Assembly (NCBI GenBank): GCA_913063005.1
Contig: CAJXZI010000118.1
Location: 1 to 6,450 of the forward strand
Source of the DNA: an uncultured Halieaceae bacterium
GTDB lineage: Bacteria > Pseudomonadota > Gammaproteobacteria > Pseudomonadales > Halieaceae
DNA length: 6,450 nt
Reading direction: 5' to 3'
Each line of letters starts with the position of its first letter. The first letter of the stretch is position 1. Positions 1-6,450 of the stretch are shown in pieces. A program made the translations under genes and the position numbers. Under the pieces are notes generated by a model, which saw only the letters and a list, made by a program, of their open reading frames with translations, was not told the origin of the DNA and did no database searches.

Positions 1-773
1 GGGTTCTTGCGCTTACTTAACTTTGACTTGTCAGGGTTTCGAAGTAGCGGCAGATGACACAGCTCGGGCATATCCCAGCCAAAGTAGTGATAGAGCAATT
101 TGTGCTTGGGTGCTGAGTTCAACCACTCTTCACCACGAATCACGTGGGTAATACCCATCAGGTGATCGTCCACAACGTTTGCAAGGTGATACGTTGGCAT
201 ACCGTCTGACTTAAGAAGGATCTGCGCATCGACCATGCTCCAATCGAGCTCGATATCTCCACGAAGGCGGTCGTGAATCAGGCAAGCTCCCTCTTCATCC
301 GGCACACGCATGCGAATCACGAACGAGGCGCCTGCGGCCTTTCGTGACGATTGCTCGGCTTCACTGAGCTCGAGATCTGCTGGCTTCAGGGCCGTTGATC
401 GACCGTCAGCACGACGGGCCTCTCGCAAGGTTTCCAGCTCCTCGGGCGTTCGGTAGCAAACAAACGCATCACCCTGCTCAACAAGTTGCCATGCATACTG
501 ACCGTAAATCTCGCGCCGCTCACTCTGACGGTAAGGTCCGTGATCGCCACCAACGTCGGGACCCTCATCCCAGTCGAGCCCCAGCCACCTGAGCGAGTCA
601 AAAATCATCTGCTCGGCAGCCGCAGTGCTGCGCGCCTGATCCGTATCTTCGATACGCAAAATGAACTGTCCACCGTGTGCTTTTGCGAAGCATCGGTTAA
701 ACAACGCCATATAGGCCGTGCCTACGTGTGGGTCCCCAGTGGGAGATGGCGCAACGCGTGTTCTGACAGTCAT
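1..773 (-). CDS. gltX: Glutamyl-tRNA synthetase, N-terminal part (runs off left edge)
   Basis: Class I aminoacyl-tRNA synthetase that charges tRNA-Glu with glutamate in the cytoplasm. Reading the minus strand from ATG at 773 gives 257 complete codons without a stop. The start ([19 protein letters not shown]) carries the family N-terminus with the HIGH-type ATP motif as HVGT (residues 16-19). It is followed by FILRIEDTD (37-45), the [22 protein letters not shown] segment at about 196-217, and the KMSKS-type loop as KLSKRKN (251-257), where the window ends. The usual protein is about 470-500 residues, so the anticodon-binding half lies outside. The CxC zinc motif of E. coli GluRS is not present: only Cys106 remains, in CYRTPEEL, as in many zinc-free GluRS. 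The gene diverges from the opp operon. A weak GGA lies 10-12 bases before the start and no strong Shine-Dalgarno is seen. Identity is essentially certain. Confidence 0.96.
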   Translation of the reverse strand, partial: MTVRTRVAPSPTGDPHVGTAYMALFNRCFAKAHGGQFILRIEDTDQARSTAAAEQMIFDSLRWLGLDWDEGPDVGGDHGPYRQSERREIYGQYAWQLVEQGDAFVCYRTPEELETLREARRADGRSTALKPADLELSEAEQSSRKAAGASFVIRMRVPDEEGACLIHDRLRGDIELDWSMVDAQILLKSDGMPTYHLANVVDDHLMGITHVIRGEEWLNSAPKHKLLYHYFGWDMPELCHLPLLRNPDKSKLSKRKN

Positions 774-937
774 TAAGGTTTCGTCCGTTAGCGGCTAAAT
801 TAAGCGCGCCATACTAACAGAACCCGGCAATAATAAAGTCCCTGAGAATGGCTTCGCGTGAGACTAATTGCGTGAGTTTGTTACACCCGAACCACAAAAT
901 TCGATACGATGAGCAAAAGCCAAGAGCAAGAAGAATC
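774..937. promoter_or_regulatory. Divergent intergenic region, gltX / opp operon
   Basis: These 164 bases separate the two divergent starts and must hold the promoters of both units, unless transcription enters from further away. The first half is AT-rich, with an AATAATAAAG stretch at 830-839. For gltX, the minus strand offers a TAGTAT -10-like hexamer near 813-818 without a good -35. For opp, TACGAT at 905-910 could be a -10, but nothing upstream at 16-18 bases resembles TTGACA. I therefore cannot name a promoter with confidence. No tRNA, riboswitch, inverted repeat or terminator was recognised. An open frame runs from ATG 848 into oppA, but I treat 848-937 as untranslated because the lipoprotein signal peptide begins at 938. 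Confidence 0.35.
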
Positions 938-2581
938 ATGCGTTTTTTTCGATCGTTTGTAACTGTCAGTTCCCTCGCGCTACTGCTGACAGCCTGTGGT
1001 AGTGGTGAGAGTAATGTGGTGTCGGGAAACCGAGAGGGCTTGTTGCATTACGGTAACGGCGCAGAGCCTCAAGGCCTTGACCCACACGTTGTAACAGGCG
1101 TCCCGGAAAATCATCTTATCCGTGCGCTCTTTGAGGGGCTTGCCGTGAAAAACCCGAAAACACTGGAGCCTGAACCCGGTGTGGCCGAGCGATGGGACAT
1201 CAGCGACGACGGCACGGTTTATACGTTCTACATCAATCCAAATGCCAAGTGGAGTAACGGTGAGCCGATCACGGCTTCTGACTACGTTTGGTCATGGAAC
1301 CGTGCACTGCACCCCGACACGGGCTCGCTGTACGCTTACATGCTCTACCCCATCGCCAATTCCGAGGCTTACTCAAAACGCGAGATAACCGACTTCAGTG
1401 AGGTGGGCGTCAAAGCACTCGATGACCTCACTTTGGAAGTCACGTTAAACGCCCCAACACCCTACTTCCTGCAACTCATGGATCACTACAGTAGCTTTGC
1501 TGTTCACCCTGAGACGCTGATGAAGCACGGCAAGATGACCGATCGTTTTACGCCATGGACGCGAGTGGGCAACATCGTAAGTAACGGTGCCTTCACGTTG
1601 GAGGAGTGGTCGCTTAATCGCCGCATCATTATGAAAAAGAGCGAACATTACTGGGATCGCGACAACGTCGAGCTCAATGGCGTCGTTTTCTATCCGACGG
1701 AAAACGTTGTCAGTGAGGAGCGCATGTTCCGGGCTGAGCAATTGCACTACACGCAGGTAGTCCCGCTCGACAAGATCCCGGGATATCGCGAGAGCGGAAA
1801 CCCTAGTTACGTGCAGGCCCCCTACTTAGGGACTTACTATTACTTGGTCAATACCGATCGACCGCCGGTTGATAATGTCCTAGTTCGTCGCGCGCTATCC
1901 TTAGCTTTGGATCGAGACCAACTTACGCGGACGGTGCTTCAGGACACTGCCATACCGGCATTCAGTATCACACCACCCGACACGCTTGGTTATAACCCCC
2001 CAAAGCTCTTTGATCATGACCCCGAAAAAGCACGTCAATTGCTAGCTGAGGCGGGCTACCCAAACGGAGAGGGTTGGCCAGGACTGGAAATCATCTACAA
2101 CACGCAAGAAGCGCATCGAAAAATCGCTGTTGCAGTGCAGCAGATGTGGAAGAGCGAGCTGAATATTGACGTCACCATCGCCAACCAAGAGTGGAAGGTC
2201 TATCTCGACTCGGTTTCACAGCGAAACTTCCAAGTCGCCCGCCGCGGCTGGATTGGCGATTACGTCGATGCGAACAATTTCCTCGACCTTTTCATTACCG
2301 ATGGTGGAAATAACAACACCGGCTATGCCAATGAAATCTACGACGACATCATTCTAAACCGGGCGCCCAAGGCCAAAACTCGTGACGAGCGATACAGCTT
2401 GTTTTACGAGGCGGAAACAATGTTGATGCAAGAGATGCCGATCATTCCCATCTACACCTATACCAGTAAGCATTTGGTGCACCCAAGTGTTGAAGGTATC
2501 TACCCCAACCTTATGGACTCATTAAACCTAAAATACGTGAAACTCCATCCGGAACGTCGCTTGAATGGGGAGGCCAACTAA
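938..2581 (+). CDS. oppA: Oligopeptide ABC transporter substrate-binding lipoprotein OppA
   Basis: Periplasmic peptide receptor (solute-binding protein family 5) that delivers oligopeptides to OppBC. The start at 938 is chosen over the longer frame from 848 because it places a classic lipoprotein signal at the N-terminus: positively charged MRFFR, a hydrophobic run, then lipobox LTAC with Cys20. A weak purine-rich AAGAAGAA lies just upstream. The product is 547 residues, close to E. coli OppA, though that protein is soluble rather than lipidated. Family landmarks are AKWSNGEPITASDYVWSW (103-120), VGVKALDDLTLEVTL (156-170), VRRALSLALDRD (316-327) and NQEWKVYLD (416-424). The ARRGWIGDY segment (434-442) keeps the Trp and the Asp (D441) that in OppA contact the peptide alpha-amino group. 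The two cysteines that form the E. coli OppA disulfide are replaced by Gly298 and Ile439. The first gene of the operon; its stop is one base from oppB. Exact peptide length preference cannot be read. Confidence 0.94.
   Translation: MRFFRSFVTVSSLALLLTACGSGESNVVSGNREGLLHYGNGAEPQGLDPHVVTGVPENHLIRALFEGLAVKNPKTLEPEPGVAERWDISDDGTVYTFYINPNAKWSNGEPITASDYVWSWNRALHPDTGSLYAYMLYPIANSEAYSKREITDFSEVGVKALDDLTLEVTLNAPTPYFLQLMDHYSSFAVHPETLMKHGKMTDRFTPWTRVGNIVSNGAFTLEEWSLNRRIIMKKSEHYWDRDNVELNGVVFYPTENVVSEERMFRAEQLHYTQVVPLDKIPGYRESGNPSYVQAPYLGTYYYLVNTDRPPVDNVLVRRALSLALDRDQLTRTVLQDTAIPAFSITPPDTLGYNPPKLFDHDPEKARQLLAEAGYPNGEGWPGLEIIYNTQEAHRKIAVAVQQMWKSELNIDVTIANQEWKVYLDSVSQRNFQVARRGWIGDYVDANNFLDLFITDGGNNNTGYANEIYDDIILNRAPKAKTRDERYSLFYEAETMLMQEMPIIPIYTYTSKHLVHPSVEGIYPNLMDSLNLKYVKLHPERRLNGEAN
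2567..2573 (+). promoter_or_regulatory. Shine-Dalgarno of oppB (sets a GTG start)
   Basis: GGGGAGG lies inside the last codons of oppA, nine bases before GTG 2583. It overlaps the alternative ATG at 2565, which therefore cannot be the start served by this site. This decides the oppB start in favour of GTG, and it couples oppB translation to termination of oppA. Confidence 0.8.
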
Positions 2582-2582
2582 G

Positions 2583-3518
2583 GTGCTGCGCTTTATTTTT
2601 TGGCGATTAATCCAAGCCATTCCTGTTATTTTTGTGGTCATCACAGCGACCTTTTTCTTGGTGCGCTCAGCACCCGGTGGGCCTTTCGATAGCGAAAAAG
2701 CGGTTCTTCCCGAGGTAAAACGGGCTTTAGAAGCTCAGTACAAACTTGACCTCCCCTTGCACGAGCAATATTTCGCCTACCTCAGTGATTTGAGTAATGG
2801 CGACCTGGGGCCGTCGTTCAAATACCCAGGGCGCAGCGTGAATGAGATCTTGGGAAGCGGCCTTCCCGTCACGGCTGAGCTTGGCTTGTACGCACTCAGT
2901 TTTGCCTTATTGATCGGCGTTTTAGCCGGCGTATTCGCGGCACTCAAACCGAATACGCGGCAGGACTACATCCCAATGGGGTTGGCAATGATAGGGATCT
3001 GTATGCCCTCCTTCCTGCTCGGCCCTCTACTCGTGCTGGTCTTTGGCATTTATCTAGATTGGCTACCTATCGCCGGCTGGGGTGATTTACCGGGCGACAA
3101 GATTCTGCCGTCAATCACACTTGGATCTGCTTACGCCGCGTACATTGCACGGCTGAGTCGTGCGGGCATGCTCGAAATTCTCTCGCAGGATTACATCCGC
3201 ACGGCACGCGCCAAGGGCTTACCAGAGTGGCGGGTGGTCACCCAACACGCACTTCGTGGCGGACTCATCCCCGTCATTGCTTTCCTCGGACCTGCTTTTG
3301 CGGGTCTGCTTGCAGGATCCTTCGTAGTGGAGACCATTTTTCAAATTCCGGGCTTGGGTCGCTTCTATGTGCAAGCGGCGTTCAACCGCGACTACACAAT
3401 GATCCTGGGAACAACCGTATTCCTCTCAACACTCATTGTCTTCTTTAATCTGATCAGTGACGTCATAGCCGCGTGGCTGAATCCGCGTCTCCGCGCGCAG
3501 TTCAAAGGAGCCGCCTGA
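2583..3518 (+). CDS. oppB: Oligopeptide ABC transporter permease OppB
   Basis: Inner-membrane permease that forms half of the peptide translocation channel with OppC. I start it at GTG 2583, one base after the oppA stop, because a strong Shine-Dalgarno sits at 2567-2573 and the resulting N-terminus, (M)LRFIFWRLIQAIP, matches the MLKFILRR start of E. coli OppB. An ATG at 2565 would add six residues (MGRPTK) but has no matching ribosome site. The product has 311 residues, about the family norm. About six membrane spans are visible, near 9-29, 99-121, 130-155, 175-193, 228-250 and 272-297. The N-terminal periplasmic segment includes the OppB-like GDLGPSFKY (73-81). The EAA coupling loop that docks on the ATPase is DYIRTARAKGLP (203-214). 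The gene is intact and in the standard operon position. Confidence in family is very high; oligopeptide rather than dipeptide use is inferred from overall likeness to E. coli OppB. Confidence 0.95.
   Translation: MLRFIFWRLIQAIPVIFVVITATFFLVRSAPGGPFDSEKAVLPEVKRALEAQYKLDLPLHEQYFAYLSDLSNGDLGPSFKYPGRSVNEILGSGLPVTAELGLYALSFALLIGVLAGVFAALKPNTRQDYIPMGLAMIGICMPSFLLGPLLVLVFGIYLDWLPIAGWGDLPGDKILPSITLGSAYAAYIARLSRAGMLEILSQDYIRTARAKGLPEWRVVTQHALRGGLIPVIAFLGPAFAGLLAGSFVVETIFQIPGLGRFYVQAAFNRDYTMILGTTVFLSTLIVFFNLISDVIAAWLNPRLRAQFKGAA
3504..3510 (+). promoter_or_regulatory. Shine-Dalgarno of oppC
   Basis: AAAGGAG lies at the very end of oppB, seven bases before ATG 3518. It supports the start whose ATG shares its A with the oppB TGA stop, and argues against the in-frame ATG at 3473, which lies inside oppB and has no such site. 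Confidence 0.8.
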
Positions 3519-4420
3519 TGAATACCCAAGAAGTGAACGTACCCTCAGGCGCTGATCTCTCTGAAGCGGAGGACGGCTCATCGCTTTGGCAAGACGCGTG
3601 GCTGAGGCTTAAAAAGAACAGAGCTGCAGTAGCGGGTGGTGTGGTGCTCATCACTATGGTCGTTCTGGCGCTGCTCACCCCGCTCATCGCACCTTACAGC
3701 TACGAAGCGCAGAACCTTGACCTGGGCGCATCTCCACCTTCAGCCGCACATTGGTTGGGAACCGATATTTTCGGCAGAGACTTGCTCACGCAGATTTTAT
3801 ACGGCGGCCGCATATCACTCGCTGTGGGCTTTATCGCAACCGCTGTCGCTTTAGTCATTGGCGTCACTTGGGGTGCTGTAGCGGGCTACGTCGGCGGACG
3901 CGTCGATGCGGCAATGATGCGCTTCGTGGATATTCTCTACGCACTACCCTTCATGATTTTCATCATTCTGTTGATGGTCGTATTTGGTAGGAACATCCTT
4001 CTTTTATTCCTCGCCATCGGCGCGGTCGAGTGGCTCACCATGGCACGGATCATGCGCACGCAAGTACAGGCCCTTCGACAGCAAGAGTTTGTGGAAGCGG
4101 CCATCTCGCTAGGTCTATCGCCAAGTGCCATTGTCTTCAAGCACATCGTTCCTAACGCGATCGGACCGATCATTGTTTACACCACTCTCACCATACCGAG
4201 CGTTATGTTGCTCGAAGCGTTTTTAAGCTTTTTGGGGTTAGGCATTCAGCCTCCTCAAACCAGCTGGGGGCTATTGATCAGCTATGGGGCGGAGACTATG
4301 GAACAGTATCCATGGCTACTCATATTCCCGGGACTCGCCCTGACGATCACGCTGTTTTCACTGAACTTCTTGGGCGACGGCTTACGTGATGCGCTCGACG
4401 TTCGCGGCTCTAAGGATTGA
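3518..4420 (+). CDS. oppC: Oligopeptide ABC transporter permease OppC
   Basis: Second inner-membrane permease, partner of OppB in the peptide channel. The ATG at 3518 overlaps the oppB stop by one base and has a good AAAGGAG site, so it is preferred to the ATG at 3473. The protein is 300 residues (E. coli OppC about 302). A cytoplasmic N-terminal tail contains SLWQDAWLRLKKNRAAVAG (22-40), the OppC N-terminal domain signature. It is followed by a first span (about 38-60), the HWLGTDIFGRDLL motif (78-90), and further spans near 99-124, 138-157, 158-173, 214-240 and 264-286. The EAA coupling loop is EFVEAAISLGLSPSAI (190-205), followed by HIVPN. The C-terminus NFLGDGLRDALD (283-294) is the standard family ending, so the gene is complete. 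It is very probably translationally coupled to oppB. Confidence 0.95.
   Translation: MNTQEVNVPSGADLSEAEDGSSLWQDAWLRLKKNRAAVAGGVVLITMVVLALLTPLIAPYSYEAQNLDLGASPPSAAHWLGTDIFGRDLLTQILYGGRISLAVGFIATAVALVIGVTWGAVAGYVGGRVDAAMMRFVDILYALPFMIFIILLMVVFGRNILLLFLAIGAVEWLTMARIMRTQVQALRQQEFVEAAISLGLSPSAIVFKHIVPNAIGPIIVYTTLTIPSVMLLEAFLSFLGLGIQPPQTSWGLLISYGAETMEQYPWLLIFPGLALTITLFSLNFLGDGLRDALDVRGSKD
4411..4416 (+). promoter_or_regulatory. Shine-Dalgarno of the fused ATPase gene
   Basis: TAAGGA lies in the last codons of oppC, eight bases before ATG 4425. This favours ATG 4425 over the in-frame ATGs at 4386 and 4389, which would add an extra, non-family N-terminus overlapping oppC. Confidence 0.65.
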
Positions 4421-4424
4421 TCGC

Positions 4425-5939
4425 ATGAGTTTATTAAACGTCAACAACTTGAGCGTCAGCTTTGTCACCCGAAACGGAACTACCAACGCTGTTCAAAGCG
4501 TCAGTTTCACGGTCGAGCCAAATTCCATTACCGCGATTATCGGTGAGAGTGGGTCCGGTAAATCGGTATCCTGCTACGCGTTACTCGGGTTGATTCCACA
4601 ACCGCCTGGACGCATTGACTCGGGAAGTGCTGAGTTCGAGGGACGCGATCTTTTGCAACTGTCTGAGCGCGAATTGCGTGGTATACGCGGGTCAGACATT
4701 GCCATGATTTTCCAAGATCCAATGACGTGCTTGAACCCCTACATGCGGATAGGCGAGCAACTCATAGAGCCTCTTTTGGTGCATGGTGTTGCCGACAAGG
4801 AGACCGCAACGGCACGCGCAACTGCGTTGCTGGATGAGGTTGGTATTCGTAATCCCGAATCTGCCATGAACGCCTACCCCTTTGAATTCTCCGGGGGCAT
4901 GCGCCAACGGGTGATGATCGCCATGGCGTTGATTACCGAACCAAAGCTACTCATCGCAGATGAGCCTACGACGGCGCTCGACGTTACGATACAAGCACAG
5001 ATCCTTCAACTCATTAAGTCGCTACAGGACAAACGCGATATTGGCGTCTTGTTTATTAGCCATGACCTCGCGGTAGTCTCTGACATTGCTGATCAGATCG
5101 TGGTGATGGAGAAAGGCCATGTGGTTGAGCAAGGTGCCCCCACGGATATCTTTTCGAACGCGCAACACCCTTACACGCAGAAATTACTCGCTGCTATCCC
5201 TAGTGGTGAGCCACCAGAGGCTGATGGCTCGCGTGCGCCACTCATCACTGCCACTAACTTGAAGACCTATTTCACCAGTGAGAATAGCGATGAGCCGGTC
5301 AAAGCAGTGGACGATGTCTCGCTAACAATCAATCGCGGCGAAGTACTCGGACTTGTTGGTGAGTCCGGCAGTGGTAAATCCACGTTTGGCCGCTCGATTC
5401 TACGTCTAACACCCATCACGGCCGGTAGCGTTGAGTTCGACGGCCTCAACGTAGGCGAGCTCGACAAGGGCAGCTTGAAAACCCTGCGCCGACGTATGCA
5501 GATGATCTTCCAGGATCCTTACGCATCACTGAACCCTCGAATGACGGTTTATGACACCCTGGCCGAGCCCTTGTTACTCCACAAAATCGTCGATCGCGCT
5601 GGCTTGGATAGCGCCATCAAGTCGCTGATGGACAACGTCGGTTTATCGCGCGCTTTCGCCAAGAAATATCCGCACGAATTCTCAGGCGGTCAGCGCCAGC
5701 GTATTGCGATTGGTCGGGCCTTGGCGACCAAGCCGGAGTTCATTGTGGCGGACGAGCCCGTGTCTGCACTCGACGTCACCATTCAGGCGCAAATTCTCGA
5801 TCTTTTGAAGGATTTGAAAGACGAGTACGGACTCACCATGCTGTTCCAAAGCTCTGCTTCATTGTCTTGCGGACGGTGTTCACAGCGGTCAAAATCGATG
5901 AGCCAGACCGCTTGCTGGGCATCCATTAGGATATTGTGA
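4425..5939 (+). CDS. Fused OppD-OppF-type peptide ABC transporter ATPase, 3'-truncated at a junction
   Basis: Cytoplasmic motor of the Opp importer, with two nucleotide-binding domains in one chain as in YejF, where E. coli Opp uses separate OppD and OppF. Start ATG 4425 gives [13 protein letters not shown], the normal family beginning. Domain 1: Walker A GESGSGKS (40-47), Q-loop Q97, signature FSGGMRQR (155-162), Walker B LLIADEP (175-181), H-loop H213 in ISHD, then the peptide-transporter tail [12 protein letters not shown] (248-259). Domain 2: Walker A GESGSGKS (312-319), Q363, signature FSGGQRQR (419-426), Walker B FIVADEP (439-445) and D-loop SALD (447-450). After TMLF (471-474) the expected ISHD is missing. 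Residues 475-504 are unrelated: they are read antisense through the kdkA fragment to a TGA. Domain 2 therefore lacks its H-loop histidine and roughly the last 50-60 residues of the usual 530 or so. If the DNA is real, the second ATP site should be crippled. Confidence 0.9.
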   Translation: MSLLNVNNLSVSFVTRNGTTNAVQSVSFTVEPNSITAIIGESGSGKSVSCYALLGLIPQPPGRIDSGSAEFEGRDLLQLSERELRGIRGSDIAMIFQDPMTCLNPYMRIGEQLIEPLLVHGVADKETATARATALLDEVGIRNPESAMNAYPFEFSGGMRQRVMIAMALITEPKLLIADEPTTALDVTIQAQILQLIKSLQDKRDIGVLFISHDLAVVSDIADQIVVMEKGHVVEQGAPTDIFSNAQHPYTQKLLAAIPSGEPPEADGSRAPLITATNLKTYFTSENSDEPVKAVDDVSLTINRGEVLGLVGESGSGKSTFGRSILRLTPITAGSVEFDGLNVGELDKGSLKTLRRRMQMIFQDPYASLNPRMTVYDTLAEPLLLHKIVDRAGLDSAIKSLMDNVGLSRAFAKKYPHEFSGGQRQRIAIGRALATKPEFIVADEPVSALDVTIQAQILDLLKDLKDEYGLTMLFQSSASLSCGRCSQRSKSMSQTACWASIRIL

Positions 5940-6412
5940 ATATTGAGATCATGATGGTAGATATCCACATCATGCATCTTTTTTACCATGTGCCCGGTAC
6001 GGCGCCATAGGTCTTCCGGTAAGGGTTCTTTACACAAGTGATGATGAAAGTCCTGAGCATGTGGAATCGCTTCCAACAATAAGGCATTGCGATAGGTAAA
6101 CGTCGATTGCTTACACCAGCCGGCAATCGGGTTGGGGACATTTAACCCTTGTGCCCGCATGTACATAAGCAAATCAATCTCACGTTGCACTCTGGTTTGG
6201 GCGAGGCCGCGATAAAAAAACTTATCTTTGGTCAGATGGCGCACCATGCCACCCCGCAAATAGCGCCGCAGCACCATCGTCCGGCCTTCATAAGCAATAA
6301 AGTAGGTTTTACCTCTACCCACGCGCACGGCCATCACTGCATTTTGCTCCCGCCAGTAATGCGGCTTGAACCAATGACTATGAATATGTTGATTGCATTG
6401 CGGTACATACAC
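5783..6412 (-). CDS. kdkA: 3-deoxy-D-manno-octulosonic acid kinase (KdkA), C-terminally truncated
   Basis: KdkA (WaaP/lipopolysaccharide kinase superfamily) phosphorylates the Kdo residue of the LPS inner core, using ATP at the cytoplasmic face. Numbered from GTG 6412, the fragment shows HWFKPHYW (13-20), the glycine-rich VGRGKTYF (31-38), LRRYLRGGMVRHLTKDKFFY (48-67), the NVPNPIAG stretch (91-98), the catalytic [10 protein letters not shown] (153-162, Asp155) and the metal-binding LIDFD (171-175). After about residue 189 the reading frame enters antisense ATPase DNA (residues 190-209), ending at the stop at 5783-5785. The native portion is therefore about 5846-6412. Full KdkA is roughly 235-250 residues, so about 40-50 C-terminal residues are missing. 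The start is doubtful: GTG 6412 has no clear ribosome site, and an in-frame TAA lies two codons upstream. A frameshift may hide a longer N-terminus. Convergent with opp. Confidence 0.85.
   Translation of the reverse strand: MYVPQCNQHIHSHWFKPHYWREQNAVMAVRVGRGKTYFIAYEGRTMVLRRYLRGGMVRHLTKDKFFYRGLAQTRVQREIDLLMYMRAQGLNVPNPIAGWCKQSTFTYRNALLLEAIPHAQDFHHHLCKEPLPEDLWRRTGHMVKKMHDVDIYHHDLNIHNILMDAQQAVWLIDFDRCEHRPQDNEAELWNSMVSPYSSFKSFKRSRICA
5844..5856. other. Breakpoint joining truncated opp ATPase gene to truncated kdkA
   Basis: Family similarity ends here on both strands. On plus, the ATPase matches through the TTC codon at 5844-5846 (TMLF) and then loses the ISHD H-loop. On minus, kdkA matches down to about the Trp codon at 5848-5846 and then continues as antisense of the ATPase gene. 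A few bases (TTCC, AGC) could be shared microhomology, so the exact base is uncertain. No inverted repeats, direct duplication, transposase remnant or terminator is visible. Hand-counted GC is about 57% over 5521-5760 and about 47% over 5941-6180, consistent with two different sources or simply two different genes. Confidence 0.75.
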
Positions 6413-6450
6413 AAATTACTTGGGTTGGGGCTGCGCTTGCCATTCCCATG
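6413..6450 (-). other. Possible frameshifted N-terminal codons of kdkA
   Basis: Reading minus from ATG 6443 (or ATG 6449 in the same frame) gives MASAAPTQVI up to 6414, one base out of frame with the kdkA fragment. Dropping one T from the TTT at 6415-6413 would join it as MASAAPTQVIVYVPQCNQ, which resembles the usual KdkA N-terminus of a hydrophobic stretch plus Tyr placed before the F-x-P-x-Y-W motif. This is an inference from a few residues only; the upstream ribosome site lies beyond the window edge. Confidence 0.35.

Noticed and set aside
386..776. Open frames on both strands within the gltX region (386-601 minus, 395-592 plus, 486-776 plus)
   Set aside because: All lie in other frames of the clear gltX reading frame and show no family features.
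848..937. Thirty extra N-terminal residues for OppA from ATG 848
   Set aside because: They would bury the lipoprotein signal peptide that begins at 938. The added residues are charged and polar, and there is no good ribosome site before 848.
1445..1747. 100-codon minus-strand open frame inside oppA
   Set aside because: Antisense to a well-conserved part of oppA; the translation resembles no known domain and no ribosome site is evident.
5770..5796. Repeat shared with about 4978-5004 (both encode [10 protein letters not shown])
   Set aside because: This is homology between the two ATPase domains, not a mobile or regulatory repeat.
5847..5939. A novel 30-residue C-terminal domain on the ATPase (Ser/Cys-rich)
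   Set aside because: It is simply the antisense reading of kdkA codons (the [13 protein letters not shown] region), so it is a product of the junction and not an evolved tail.
5840..5945. Insertion sequence, attachment site or terminator at the breakpoint
   Set aside because: No terminal inverted repeats, target duplication, transposase coding or hairpin followed by a T-run was found on reading both strands.

Overview
The window looks like a Gammaproteobacterium of moderate GC content. The evidence is an E. coli-like oligopeptide permease, a GltX with a KLSKRKN loop, and a Kdo-kinase fragment (an LPS-core enzyme of Gram-negative bacteria). Genus cannot be fixed by reading alone; a marine gammaproteobacterium is a guess.

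Layout: (1) 1-773, minus strand: the N-terminal 257 residues of glutamyl-tRNA synthetase (gltX), running off the left edge. (2) 774-937: a short intergenic stretch between divergent genes, holding the start regions of gltX and the opp operon. (3) 938-5846, plus strand: a compact oligopeptide ABC importer operon. Its genes are oppA (periplasmic-binding lipoprotein), oppB and oppC (permeases), and one gene fusing the two ATPases that E. coli encodes separately as OppD and OppF (a YejF-like arrangement). Spacing is very tight: oppA and oppB are one base apart, oppB and oppC overlap by one base (ATGA-type), and oppC and the ATPase gene are four bases apart, with Shine-Dalgarno sequences in front of the three downstream genes. 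This implies one co-transcribed, translationally coupled unit. (4) About 5846-6450, minus strand: most of a 3-deoxy-D-manno-octulosonic acid kinase (kdkA), convergent with opp.

How the genes work together: OppA captures peptides in the periplasm, OppB/OppC form the channel, and the fused ATPase powers uptake with its two nucleotide-binding domains. gltX is a housekeeping neighbour with no functional link visible. KdkA would phosphorylate Kdo in the LPS inner core.

The most notable point is the sharp breakpoint near 5844-5856. The second ATPase domain stops matching its family just before the H-loop, and kdkA, read from the other side, stops matching its family at the same place. Both genes therefore lose their 3' ends at one point, with no mobile element or terminator there. 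A hand count gives about 57% GC just left of the point (5521-5760) and about 47% just right of it (5941-6180). This is either a genuine deletion/rearrangement or a chimeric join from assembly or cloning; I favour the artefact. I found no convincing undescribed biological system.
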